Positions 55,038-64,000 of a DNA stretch of 64,000 nt are shown here, one piece after another. The stretch's first letter is position 1; every line of letters begins with the position of its first letter. The notes beneath the pieces are model-generated. The model did not search any database. It saw only the letters and a list, made by a program, of their open reading frames with translations, and was not told the origin of the DNA. The stretch is from Lucinisca nassula (Eukaryota > Mollusca > Bivalvia > Lucinida > Lucinidae), in the NCBI GenBank assembly GCA_963580285.1, contig OY757015.1:150224082-150288081 (forward strand). Direction: 5' to 3'. The translations under genes were made by a program, and so were the position numbers.

Positions 55038-56109
55038 TTAAACAGAAGAGGAAATTACTTTCTGTGATGCCACAACAGGGCCCAGAGAAAATAACTTCCC
55101 ATTGATCCCAGCTGTATCTCTTAGATAAAACTTAATAAAGGAATTCTCAGAGCGCCAAAAACCGGCTCTGAGAACAGCATCCAAGGGGACCCCATTTAGC
55201 CAAGCAAAACTTGCACTCAAAGCCCTTAGCTCATGAGCACAAATCTTGTAAGATTTGGAACTGCCTTTTTGATCATAAGCAAAACGAACAGTTTCCACAA
55301 TCCACCTGGATATAGTAGAAGGACTTATTTCCTTGTCATAATTCTTAACATAGGAAATAAAGAGTCTTTCTCTTTTTCTCCGAAAACTTTTTGTCCTTCT
55401 CAAATAAAAACGCAAAGCACGAACTGGACACAGAATTGTGCCAGAACGACCTTTATCCATAGAAAGAGCTGGAATATCAACGGGAATTCCCGCTACAGAA
55501 GGAACCTGATTTTTAGCCAAAAATCCAGGGAAAAAAATGAAGTTTAACAGAGTTTCTGTCTGCTGAAAAATTTACAGAGCCGGAAGAGGCAGATAGTGCA
55601 TGAATTTCACTACGCCTCCGACCTGAAGCAAGGGCGATCAGAAAAACTGTTTTCTGAGTCAAGCATTTGAGTGAACAAGAAGACATCGGCTCAAAGGGAG
55701 ACTCTTTGAGACAGTCTAAAACAAGAGAAAGATCCCAATGAGGAACAACCCTGCTTACAACTGGTTTTTCCAATTCCATACTCTTTATGATATCAGAGAG
55801 AACAGGATCGGAGGAAAAATCGACTGAAGATAAATGCTTCAGCGTGGATGAAATGGCTGACCTGTACCCTTTAACAGAAACAGGAGACAGCTTCTTCTCT
55901 TCGAACAGGAAGATAAGGAAGTCTGCCAAAACCATTACACATGGATCGATGGGATCCATCTCCCGTTCGAGACACCAATCCATCCAAGCGTTCCAACGGT
56001 AATTGTAGAGAGACTGTGTGGAAGCTCTTTTAGCGGCACAGACTCTCTCGGCAGACCTTTTAGAAAATCCTGCCTTCTCGAGACCTCCCTGCAGCACAAC
56101 CAAGCGTGC
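55038..56109 (-). pseudogene. DIRS tyrosine recombinase (one frameshift)
   Basis: From about 56109 leftward: an N-terminal SAM-like core-binding region (TQSLYNYRWNAWMDWCLER), then the catalytic set: R in ASGRRRSEIHAL, H-x2-R in CAHELRA, H/W position in GFWRSE, and nucleophile Y in FIKFYLRD. It ends at 55038. The reading frame breaks at a run of seven A (plus strand 55531-55537), where one base too many shifts the frame; downstream residues resume in the next frame. The recombinase would integrate the circular DNA copy. It overlaps the preceding RT-RNase H frame by about 170 nt. The longer open frame reaching up to 56799 is mostly antisense shadow of RNase H. Confidence 0.88.
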
Positions 56110-58193
56110 AGGTTGAATATTTCCGGTTTCGGATGAGCCAGACGAGAGTGTGGTTGGATCAAAAGATCCCGCCGACGAGGGAGTTTGATCGCTGGAGCAA
56201 CCAGCAGAGACAACAGCACTGGAAAGCACGGGTGACTTTCCCAGCATGGAGCTATCAGAATGACCAAGCATGTCTCTTTCTCCATTTTCAATAGCACCTT
56301 CAAAAGAAGGGGAATGGGAGGGAATGCGTACGCTAACATTCCCTCCCAGGACTGGGACATAGCATCCACTGCCTAAGCTAGGGGGTCGTGAAATGGAGAC
56401 ATAAAGGTCGGAAGTTGATTGTTTAGTCTCGTTGCAAACAGATCTATATGAGGGACTTCCCAGAAGTGAAAAATCTGAGACAGTGTGCCCCTGTGGAGCG
56501 TCCACTCTGTATGAATTATCTGCCCTTTCCTCGACAGAGAATCCGCGAGAACGTTCAGTTTGCTCGGAACGAATTTGGCTGTGAGAGACACCTGTCGCTT
56601 CGCACACCATGCTAGCAGCTTGGTTGCCATAAACGACAGGGTTCGAGACCTGGCCCCCCCTCCTTTGTTCAGATAAGCCGCCACGGTTGTGTTGTCTGTC
56701 GACAACAACACCTGGCAGCCCGAAATTATCTGACAAAAGGACTTCAGAGCTAACCAAACTGCTCGGAGTTCCAGAACATTTATGTGTTCTTTGCTCCATT
56801 TAACAGACCACTGGCCTGAAACTGAGCGATCGTCCAAATGGGCACCCCATCCAACCAGACTCGCATCCGTGAACAGATAGAAGTCTGGTTGTGGCTGAAC
56901 CAGCGGAACCATAGCATGAAGAAATTCCTTGTTCAGCCATTGCTCTACTGCTTGTCTGAACCAAGGACCCAGCGAAATACGGTAGTCCCAAGACTGAGTT
57001 GCCTGAGACCAACGGTCTTTCACATGCCATTGTAGTAAACGTTTGTGAGCCCGGCCATAAGGTAGAAGACGGGCCACAGATTCCATCTGTCCGAGTAAAG
57101 AATGAACTTCCCGGGCAGACGCTAACTGAGATGCAAACATCTTCTGTATACTTGCTTGCAATCTTACTATCCTGTCCAGAGAAGGTCCGATCACACCCTT
57201 CTCCAGATCGAAACGAGCACCCAGGAAACAGAATATTTGACTGGGAATTAGCTCTGATTTGTCCCAATTCGGGACAAATCCGAGGTTCAAAACCGTCCTC
57301 AGTAACCGATCCCGGTGCTGAATGGACAGGAACTGAGAGGCTGAAGGCTGAAGCCAATCGTCCAGGTATGCATGCAAACGCATTCCCTGGAGACGACAGT
57401 GCTTCACTACCGTTTTCACTACTCTGGTGAAAACGTAGGGGGCTGGAGAGAGCCCGAACGCTAGAGCTCGAAATCGGTATGTTCTCCCCATAAAATGGAA
57501 GCGGAGATACCTCCTGGACTTCCGGTGGATCAGAATGTGGAAGTATGCATCCTTTAAGTCCACTGATATGGCCCAGTCGTTCTTCCGTAATGCAAGACGA
57601 ACTGAGTCTACAGTTTCCATTTTGAAATGAGGGGCAAGAATGTACCGGTTCAATCTGGAAAGATCGATTACCGGTCTCCATCCTCCTGATTTTTTCTGAA
57701 CCAGAAATAATCGGCTGTAAAAGCCCCCCTTCGGGTGATGTGAAGTGACTGGTTCTATGGCACGCTTTTCCAGCATAGATTCTACCTCCTCTTGAAGGAG
57801 TCGAATTTTCTCTGGATCTGCTGGAGGTTTCCTCAAAAAATGAGGAACTACTCTGGCCAATTTGGGTTGGACACGAAATTGAATTCGAAACCCGCTTCTT
57901 ATCACAGACTGTGTCCACTGGTCTGTGGTGATCTTTTGCCAGGCCTGACAAAAGTGATACAGTCTGCCACCGGTGGGAATGTCCGGTTTTGGCAAACTGT
58001 ACTTGATCGAGCCCGATGACTCCAAAGAGTCCGGGCAGGCCTGGCAGAAGCGGGCACCCCTATTTTTGATTCTTGTTCCTCTTCCCTTTAGGTTTTCTAA
58101 ACCTGCTGGGATGAGAACTTTGCTGCGGAGCTTGGGTGGAGGCAGCCGGTTTGGAAAAAACCTGACGCTGTCCACTCTCTGAAGAGCTAACAA
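55935..58193 (-). CDS. DIRS reverse transcriptase-RNase H (one in-frame TAG)
   Basis: 606 codons to a TAG at 56373-56375, then the same frame stays open for about 146 more codons to 55935 with the expected DIRS continuation (AYAFPPIPLLLKVL, VILIAPCW). RT motifs: KSGGWRPVIDLSRLN, catalytic D212 in SVDLKDAYF, YLDD at 276-279. RNase H: FTDAS (D443), ELRA (E475), STDN (D500), LADSLSR (D551). Catalytic residues are complete. The start at 58193 overlaps Gag by 134 nt in another frame, so expression would need reinitiation or frameshifting. Confidence 0.92.
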
Positions 58194-59433
58194 CTAATTT
58201 GACATCTTCAGACTTAGCTCCGGTCTTTCTTTTCTTCTTAGGGTGAAGAGGAGCCGCTGCCCTCTGCAGACTTCTCCTTGTCAAGTCCTCCTTATAAGAT
58301 TTTGCCACTTCTGGAATCTTAGAGCCAAAAAGGGTTGAAGACTCCAAAGGCTGAACTCTAAGTGAGGCTTTTATTGAAGAGTCCAAGGCACACTTGTCAA
58401 GATACGCATCGCGTCTGGCAAGCAATGGACCACTAGCCAGTCTAACTAATACATCAAACAGATGCATATGTGACTGAGCTAGAGCTTCCAAATACCTACG
58501 CACTTCCGCCAGATCTGACTGGGAAGGCGTTGAGCTCCCCAATGCTGAAAGAATGCCATACAGAAACATATCAGCATGGGAAGTAACATGTACACCTGCT
58601 CTTGCCAATTTCTCCCAAATCTCCAGGTGCGACAGCTGGATATTGTGAGAAGTAGGCAATGATGCCCCCTGCTTAAGAACCTCTCTGAACGATGGATCTA
58701 TTGGGGGAGGATTTAGTTGTAAAGTAGGATCCGCTATTCTATACGAATCCTGACCAAACACTTTAGGTTTCATCATCAAACTGGGAAACCTATTGGTCCC
58801 CATGCCCTTAGGATAACTGTCCAATGGTGATCCTTGAATAGGATTGGGTCCTTGGATTTTCGAATTAATTTTGGAAATTTGCTCCAAAATTAAACGACTT
58901 TGAGGAAGGACCGGTTGAACAGTTTCCGTGGATTTCTTAGTAAAGAAGTCCAAGGCTGACGCACCTGATTGGGGTTCAGGTTGAGCCACTTCGGGACAAA
59001 GTTGAGGACCTAGCCTTCTGCGTAGAGAGTCCAAGGCCTCAACATATGACAATTGTGCAGCCAAAGAAGGTTGTACTAAATTGTCACCCTCATTCTCTTG
59101 ATCACACGATTCATCAGCCGAATCGTCAATTTTCTCTCCAGGTTCCGGCCTGAGAAGTATTTCCGGTTCCTGAATAACAGAGGGAATATTATCAGTGGAC
59201 TCTGTAACCACTGGGGATTTAGCCCCTGGGCCCTTATCCCCAACGTCAGTACTATCCTCATTACAAGTTGACTGACAGGTTTTATCCACGTTTGATGGAT
59301 TAGAAAGAGATGAAGAATTTCTTCTAACCCTTCTATCACGATCTTCCGATGAAGAAAGGGATCGAGACCTTTTCCGACTGGCGGTATTGGTACTCAATTC
59401 TTCAGACAAAATTTGACGAATCAAATTTCGCAT
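58060..59433 (-). CDS. DIRS Gag-like protein, main part
   Basis: 457 codons with an acidic, proline-rich first half, a helical middle (SYVEALDSLRRRLGPQ, LEALAQSHMHLFDVLVRLAS) and a strongly basic tail (HPKKKRKTGAK, RKPKGKRNKNQK) fitting nucleic-acid binding. Similar proteins precede RT in invertebrate DIRS elements. It lies in the same frame as the upstream SR-rich frame, with only a TAG and six codons between. Confidence 0.75.
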   Translation of the reverse strand: MRNLIRQILSEELSTNTASRKRSRSLSSSEDRDRRVRRNSSSLSNPSNVDKTCQSTCNEDSTDVGDKGPGAKSPVVTESTDNIPSVIQEPEILLRPEPGEKIDDSADESCDQENEGDNLVQPSLAAQLSYVEALDSLRRRLGPQLCPEVAQPEPQSGASALDFFTKKSTETVQPVLPQSRLILEQISKINSKIQGPNPIQGSPLDSYPKGMGTNRFPSLMMKPKVFGQDSYRIADPTLQLNPPPIDPSFREVLKQGASLPTSHNIQLSHLEIWEKLARAGVHVTSHADMFLYGILSALGSSTPSQSDLAEVRRYLEALAQSHMHLFDVLVRLASGPLLARRDAYLDKCALDSSIKASLRVQPLESSTLFGSKIPEVAKSYKEDLTRRSLQRAAAPLHPKKKRKTGAKSEDVKLVVSSSESGQRQVFSKPAASTQAPQQSSHPSRFRKPKGKRNKNQK

Positions 59434-59451
59434 ATCCGGTTGTACACTGAA

Positions 59452-60534
59452 CTAATTTTCACTAGTACTAGAACATGAAAACCCACTCGCTGTGTTTACA
59501 GAAACCAGCGGGGGATTACTTTCATTCTGGAACCTAAGCCTTCTTGTTGGTTCCAGAAAAGGTTGACTTGAACCGCTCGACCTGGAAGGTGAGCGGGAAA
59601 TCTGCCTACGACCATGCGATGGGGAGCGTCTGCCCCTATGACAGCTGGTCGTTTTAGAGCGTGAACGTTGGCCTCGAGGAGACCTGTGGACACGCCTGGA
59701 GCGACGGCTATGGCTAAGCCTGGAGCGACGGCTATGGCTACGCCTGGAGCGGCGGCCATGGCTACGCATGGAGCGGCGGCTATGGCTACGCTTGGGTCGC
59801 GAGCCATGGCTGCTGAAAGAACCCGAGCTTGATCTTGAAAATCTCCGAGAGCAAGATCTAGAGCGACGGTTCTTCGTAGTACTATTTGAGCGGTAACGGC
59901 CGCGGCTACGTGAACGAATAGCCGAGCGGCTTTTACCACGGCTTCGAGAGCGGTAGGCTCTTGGACGCCGGTAAGTACTTAAAGACGGGGAACGATGGGC
60001 CCGCCTCGAGCGAGAACGGGAGCCATGGACCCTATCATCGTGTCGAATGGCCGGACGTCTCAATGGTGATTGAGAAGGTCTGGGCCGCTGGTCACCTGAA
60101 TTACCTTCAGATTCCCTTCGACACGTAGACTGGGAAGAGTTTCCAGTACCGTTACCAGCTGTGGAACACTCAGGAAGAGGAGCCCCAAGGTTTGAACCAG
60201 CGGTCAAAGCAAGGGAGGAGGGAACTTCCACATCACTAACCGTTTGGTCAGTGACAACAGGAGCCTCGTTACCCTCTTTCAAGGGTCGGGAGAACTCCCT
60301 AGAAGCACCCTCCGTCTGCACCTTTTCCCCAGTCTTGTCTAAGTTAGACCGTCTGGACAACTTAGACATGGCCTTAATAGATTTGGACCATGTCAAAGTT
60401 GACCAGTCGGAACAAACATCACAGGGATTATCCTGAGAACAATCCCTGCATGAATGGCAAAGAAGGTGGTTGTCCCACTCCGCGAGGAAGCGTGAACAAC
60501 CCCTTCCTTGCTTACCTGAACATCTATTTAGCAT
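59452..60534 (-). CDS. DIRS SR-rich zinc-motif N-terminal Gag segment
   Basis: 360 codons. N-terminus has C5, C13, then HLLCHSCRDC and NPCDVCSDW, a probable zinc-binding module. Residues ~165-330 are arginine-serine repeats (SHSRRS, SRSRGR and similar) like those of splicing SR proteins. It ends at a TAG (59452-59454) and is in frame with the 457-codon Gag frame, so the two may be one protein split by a nonsense change or by read-through. Confidence 0.7.
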   Translation of the reverse strand: MLNRCSGKQGRGCSRFLAEWDNHLLCHSCRDCSQDNPCDVCSDWSTLTWSKSIKAMSKLSRRSNLDKTGEKVQTEGASREFSRPLKEGNEAPVVTDQTVSDVEVPSSLALTAGSNLGAPLPECSTAGNGTGNSSQSTCRRESEGNSGDQRPRPSQSPLRRPAIRHDDRVHGSRSRSRRAHRSPSLSTYRRPRAYRSRSRGKSRSAIRSRSRGRYRSNSTTKNRRSRSCSRRFSRSSSGSFSSHGSRPKRSHSRRSMRSHGRRSRRSHSRRSRLSHSRRSRRVHRSPRGQRSRSKTTSCHRGRRSPSHGRRQISRSPSRSSGSSQPFLEPTRRLRFQNESNPPLVSVNTASGFSCSSTSEN

Positions 60535-60706
60535 TTCAAACTGAACTCCAAATTCTGAAATAAAACAGAAAAAAGAGAAAACAGCACGGCAATAATAATA
60601 AGTCTAAACAAAATTTGAAAGCAAACCGGGGGTAATAGGGCTGCTCGAGCCTAGGAATACCCTGGATAAATTATCCAACACGTCCTTTCACTTCGAAAAG
60701 CGCCCA

Positions 60707-60882
60707 GCAAAGAGGATATTTTACAGGTATGTTGTCACGAAGTCCGTGATTTTACGGTTAGTGATTTTCAGTCACTGGGTGACAAGTGGGGAATAAAGGT
60801 TGCGGTGGTCTTGAACGGCTGGTAGTCAAAGTCGGCGCTTCTGGGGGAATAGAGGGTAGCATAAGTTACATTGTCGTGAGTA
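60707..60882. repeat. DIRS right inverted terminal repeat
   Basis: 176 bp, GCAAAGAGGATATTTTACAG to GTTACATTGTCGTGAGTA, complement of 54208-54383. The outer end CTAGAGAAACAAATT (60883-60897) is unique to this side. Confidence 0.92.
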
Positions 60883-60896
60883 CTAGAGAAACAAAT

Positions 60897-61015
60897 TGTT
60901 CCGAAAATGAAGTCCAAACCACATGTGCATCCTCATACCATGGCAAAAACACACCCAAAGTCTCAAAATAATCGGTATGAAACTGTAGGAGGAGTTGCGA
61001 TGACAAGACACCCAC
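60897..61015 (+). repeat. last partial monomer of the ~178-bp array
   Basis: GTTCCGAAAATGAAGTCCAA to AGGAGTTGCGATGACAAGAC continues the monomer interrupted at 54170. Confidence 0.8.
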
Positions 61016-61909
61016 TGTAAAATATTGACGGAAAGACGGACAGAATTTTTCATAAGTCACAAAAATTGGGAGATTTGACAGGTCACCGCAAAGACTGAAA
61101 TCACCGAAATATATCGAAATCACCACAAAAATCACCATGGAAGATCAGAAACCACCATTATAGGACTGGAAAGGGTTGGGAAAGGCATTGTCGGGTAGGG
61201 TTTTGTTGGATTTAGTCAGGTTGGGTTTGGTCGGGGAATCGCCATAGAAATCACCGAAATCACCAAAGTTGGGTGGGATACAGTCTACACAGACAGACAG
61301 GCTGGAAAAAAATGAAGACCCAGATCAGGGTGTTCATAGAGGAGCAGTCTTCATGTAGTAGCAGTTTGATCAGTTTACAGCCTTTTTGCCCAACCTGTCT
61401 ATATAATTTGGGCACAAATTGATAAAATGCAATCAGTATTTTCAGACAAACTGTTTTCAGTATGTAAATCAGTATCAATGGTCAGTATGTGATTTATCAA
61501 CACAAACCTATAGACAAAATTTAGAGTTGCTATTGTTTTTCACAGTTACATGAAAAACAAAGAGTGACTAGTTTTTCACACCTGAATCCAGATGGTTACT
61601 CAACAGAACAATAGAAAATTATAGATGCCATATGACTGCATTGCTTTACCCCATTCTCTTTTTATCCATACCTTACACAGTTTAAAGGGAGTCAACTATA
61701 TGATTAACTTTATTTGCACTTGTGCAGTCTTTAAACTGATTTGAAAAACATTGAACACATCTATTAACTTTTATGAAAGGTAACAGTTTGAACATGTCTA
61801 GGAATTACTGACATTATGATGAGTATACATGCTAGCAAAAGTATGTAAAGAATTGGTCTGATATCCAGATTCCTAATATTTTTGCACAAATTCACAATTT
61901 ATACATGTA
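61016..61909. other. intergenic or intronic sequence, nothing recognised
   Basis: Includes a short (GGGT/TTGG)-like stretch at 61165-61235 and a worn CAGATCAG hairpin near 61320. No exon or element is supported. Confidence 0.35.
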
Positions 61910-62095
61910 TATTAACAGAAATGTAATCAAATTGTAATCAGAAAATAATCATGATTACAGGCAAAAATATGGAATTGATTAAATTAAATTACTTGTAATC
62001 AGGAAAAATGTCTGATCACTGATTACATCAGATTACTTGAAAATATGTAATCAATTACAGATGATTACGATTATAGATTATGATTACCCCAAGCC
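61910..62095. repeat. GATTAC/TAATC-rich tract
   Basis: More than a dozen GATTA or TAATC words in both orientations within about 185 bp (TGTAATCA, GATTACA, ATTACTTG). Confidence 0.6.
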
Positions 62096-62239
62096 TGATT
62101 AATTACGGTAATTCTCCTATAATTTTGAACACCCTAAAAATTTGGACACCAAAAATTAGAGACAAAATTAATTTCCAAAATACCTTTAAAATCTCGAATC
62201 CCTATCCCCGTAGGTGGGGGGGCAGTGGTCACAAATAAC

Positions 62240-62505
62240 TAGTGCATAAATGGGCTGCATGATGCTTCCACGCAGAGCTGAAACCGACCCGCAGACGAGT
62301 TATGGTAAACCGCTTAGCGGATCTAAGCCTGCCCAGGCAAAGAGGTGCAAGTCGGACCGTCGATGCTTACAAAAACCCTATTGGTTTCATTGGGTGGCAG
62401 GGCTTGAGATGTCATTTCATCTCAGTGTCGGGTAAAAGTCCCACAAAGTTGGAAGCAACGTCTCCAAAATGACTGTTAAATCCCAAATCAAACAAACAAA
62501 CTGCA
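62240..62505 (-). repeat. SINE-like repeat 'GGTTTAACGTCC', minus copy
   Basis: Reverse-strand copy with GGGCTGCATGATGCTTCCAC, AACCGCTTAGCGGATCTAAG and CTTGAGATGTCATTTCATCT. Confidence 0.65.
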
Positions 62506-62636
62506 CATCACACCCTATATCACTCCCACCCAACCATACAATGGTAATTTCTGTCATTCCCAGGGTGATTTCAGCCTTTCCGGTGACCGAGATTTGGCCC
62601 CTTACTGAAGCTGTCTGCAGCACAAGGTAGTCCTGT

Positions 62637-62683
62637 ACAACAAGACCCTACTGACGTTCAGTCACTCCGTAGGGTCTTGTGTC
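62637..62683. repeat. hairpin ACAAGACCCTAC / GTAGGGTCTTGT
   Basis: A 12-bp perfect inverted repeat with a ~20-nt loop. A short frame at 62918-63166 nearby is not convincing as a gene, and 62684-63202 is otherwise featureless. Confidence 0.6.
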
Positions 62684-63202
62684 CTTCCATACAAAAACTG
62701 GAAATTCTGAAAATCACACCAATATTCAATATTGGTGGCATGTTCAATAAAAAGGATATGATCATATGATGAATAACATACAAATCTTACGTTTGGCAAA
62801 GCAGAATTCTTGTTTTTAACCTGTAAGTGCATGTAAACGTTAACTTTTCACAAAACGCGACTCTGTACAGGGTCGCTGATGTAAACAATATGGCCGTTCA
62901 TTTCCGTAATTTGTCCGGTGAATCCCGGTGATGATCGTAAAGGCAAAGATAAAACCCAGTACTTGATTCTCCGTACCGCGTATCAGAATAGAATAGAATT
63001 GTTTATTTCACCAATTTCACCAATAATGGACCCTCGCGGGTACATAAAAACTACATGTAATGAGAATTTATTGTCTGTCTGCTTGGAATACTCGGAGGGG
63101 GCAATAATAAATGTGTGTGACCTTGTTGCTGCGAATCTGCAGTTTCTAGAACTGAACATGGAGTAATTTACTGATATGAACTTTGGCACAGCCTTAATGC
63201 TG

Positions 63203-64000
63203 TAGTGGTAGGATAGGGAAGGGTAGGATAGGAGTAAGAGTAAGGTAGCAGTAGGGGCAGGGGTGGGGTAGAGGTAGGATAGGGTATTGTAGGGGTGGGG
63301 ATAAGGTAGAGGTTACTGTTAGGGTAAGGTAGGGGGTAAGGTGGGTTAGGATAGGGGTAAGAGTATGGGGTAGGTAGGGGTATGGTAGCGGAAGAGGTAG
63401 GTGCGAGGGAAAGGGGATGGGTATGGGAATGGATAGGGTTGGGGTAGGGGTATGATAGGGGAAGGGGGTAGGGGTAAGGGCTGTGGTATGGTAAGGGGAA
63501 GGGTTTATATGCATGGACAGTCCGACTCGCACCACTTTGCCTGGACAGGCTTAGATTCCTAAGAGGTTTACCAGTGCTCGTGTGCAGTCAGCATGATGCT
63601 CCCAATCTATTTTTCAAAGCCCCCATGGGCGAGGGCCGACAGTAGGGTTGGATGGGGTAGGTGGTCTGGTAGTGGTTAGGGGTAGTGTAGTGGTAAGGGG
63701 TAGGATAGGGTAGTGAAAGGTTAAGGGGTAGGAATGGGTTAGGGTTTAGGGCAGGGGTATGATAGAGGTAAGGGGTAGGGTTGGGTAAGGGGTAGGGGCT
63801 GGGATATGCGAAAGGGTAAGGATATTGGGTGGGAAGGTAGGGTAAGGGGTACGGGAATGTGGTGGGATAGGTGTAAGGGGCTGGTAGGGGGTTGGATAGG
63901 GGTATGGTTTGGGCAGGCAAGGGTATTGCAATGGAAGGGGTAGGGATAAGAGGTAGGGGCTGGGGTATGGGATGTGGGTAGGTTAGGGGTGGGGTATGGT
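63203..64000. repeat. degenerate G-rich (GGGTAGGGGTA)-like tract
   Basis: Nearly 800 bp of G-runs separated by TA, TAT or TAA on the plus strand, including GGGTTAGGGTTTAGGGC near 63736. It runs off the window. A fragment of the GGTTTAACGTCC repeat (63500-63640, CTTAGATTCCTAAGAGGTTT) is inserted. Proline-rich frames on the other strand are artefacts. Confidence 0.8.

Larger units (their letters stand above)
54171..60896 (-). mobile_element. DIRS-like tyrosine-recombinase retrotransposon, nearly complete
   Basis: A 6.7-kb element with 176-bp inverted terminal repeats, an internal complementary region, and minus-strand genes in the order Gag, RT-RNase H, tyrosine recombinase. This combination defines the DIRS order, which integrates a circular copy by recombinase and makes no target duplication. 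Consistent with that, the flanks AGTGACAAAAATT and GTTCCGAAAATGAAG join to give one array monomer with no duplicated bases beyond a shared AAATT. Three lesions (two in-frame TAGs, one homopolymer indel) are the only defects seen. Confidence 0.93.

Noticed and set aside
56800..57951. 383-codon minus-strand frame
   Set aside because: It overlaps the RT-RNase H gene in another frame; no domain, and the RT frame carries the conserved motifs.
62918..63166. 82-codon frame, considered as an upstream exon of the host gene
   Set aside because: Wrong strand for the myotubularin gene, no similarity to its N-terminus, no clear splice context; possibly the 3' end of a retroelement.
63194..63931. Proline/tyrosine-rich frames (PYPTPYP-like)
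   Set aside because: They are artefacts of the G-rich repeat on the opposite strand.

Overview
The window is eukaryotic genomic DNA from a marine invertebrate, most likely a bivalve mollusc. The inference rests on a spliced animal gene with GT-AG introns, several tRNA-derived SINE families, a DIRS-type retrotransposon, a Polinton/adintovirus-like remnant, and many tandem-repeat-cored non-autonomous elements resembling the bivalve 'pearl'/HINE (Helentron-associated) class. The species cannot be read from the sequence. There is no CRISPR array, rRNA gene or convincing functional tRNA gene.

The only host gene I can support lies on the minus strand between 42050 and 12701: ten in-frame exons (1128 nt, 376 codons) of a myotubularin phosphoinositide 3-phosphatase of the MTM1/MTMR1/MTMR2 type. 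They run from just before the PH-GRAM domain to the catalytic HCSDGWDR exon. The first exon(s) and all exons after the active site are not found and probably lie outside the window. The PH-GRAM exon (39456-39577) carries an in-frame 27-bp tandem duplication. The introns (1.6-6 kb) are packed with transposons.

Region by region: 1-2.8 kb has a decayed mariner (281-1583) and small repeats. 2.86-10.1 kb is an AT-rich Polinton/adintovirus-like remnant (retroviral-type integrase, protein-primed family B DNA polymerase with an internal HNH-like zinc module, a small zinc protein, an unknown zinc protein and a partial duplicate of it). It is broken by three HINE-like insertions and cut off by a SINE before the polymerase domain. 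10.1-42.1 kb holds the myotubularin gene and its intronic repeats: TTAA-flanked piggyBac-type MITEs, TA-flanked MITEs, perfect palindromes, four or more SINE families, a hAT-like element and HINE-like elements. 42.9-54.2 kb, and again just after 60.9 kb, is a ~178-bp tandem array that has been hit repeatedly by other elements. 54171-60896 is a nearly complete DIRS-like retrotransposon (Gag, RT-RNase H and tyrosine recombinase on the minus strand) with 176-bp inverted terminal repeats and an internal complementary region. 61-64 kb is low-information DNA ending in a degenerate G-rich repeat.

The most interesting system-level signal is that at least six unrelated-looking repeat families share one architecture: a start AAC(A/T/C)AGA, a 5' hairpin, an arm complementary to the 3' end, tandem core monomers, a short-period microsatellite, and a 3' hairpin abutting an A-run. 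Almost all carry nuclear-receptor-like TCAAGGTCA motifs in the core, and all those seen lie in the same orientation. The tandem array at 43-61 kb gives the pre-insertion sequence for several of them.
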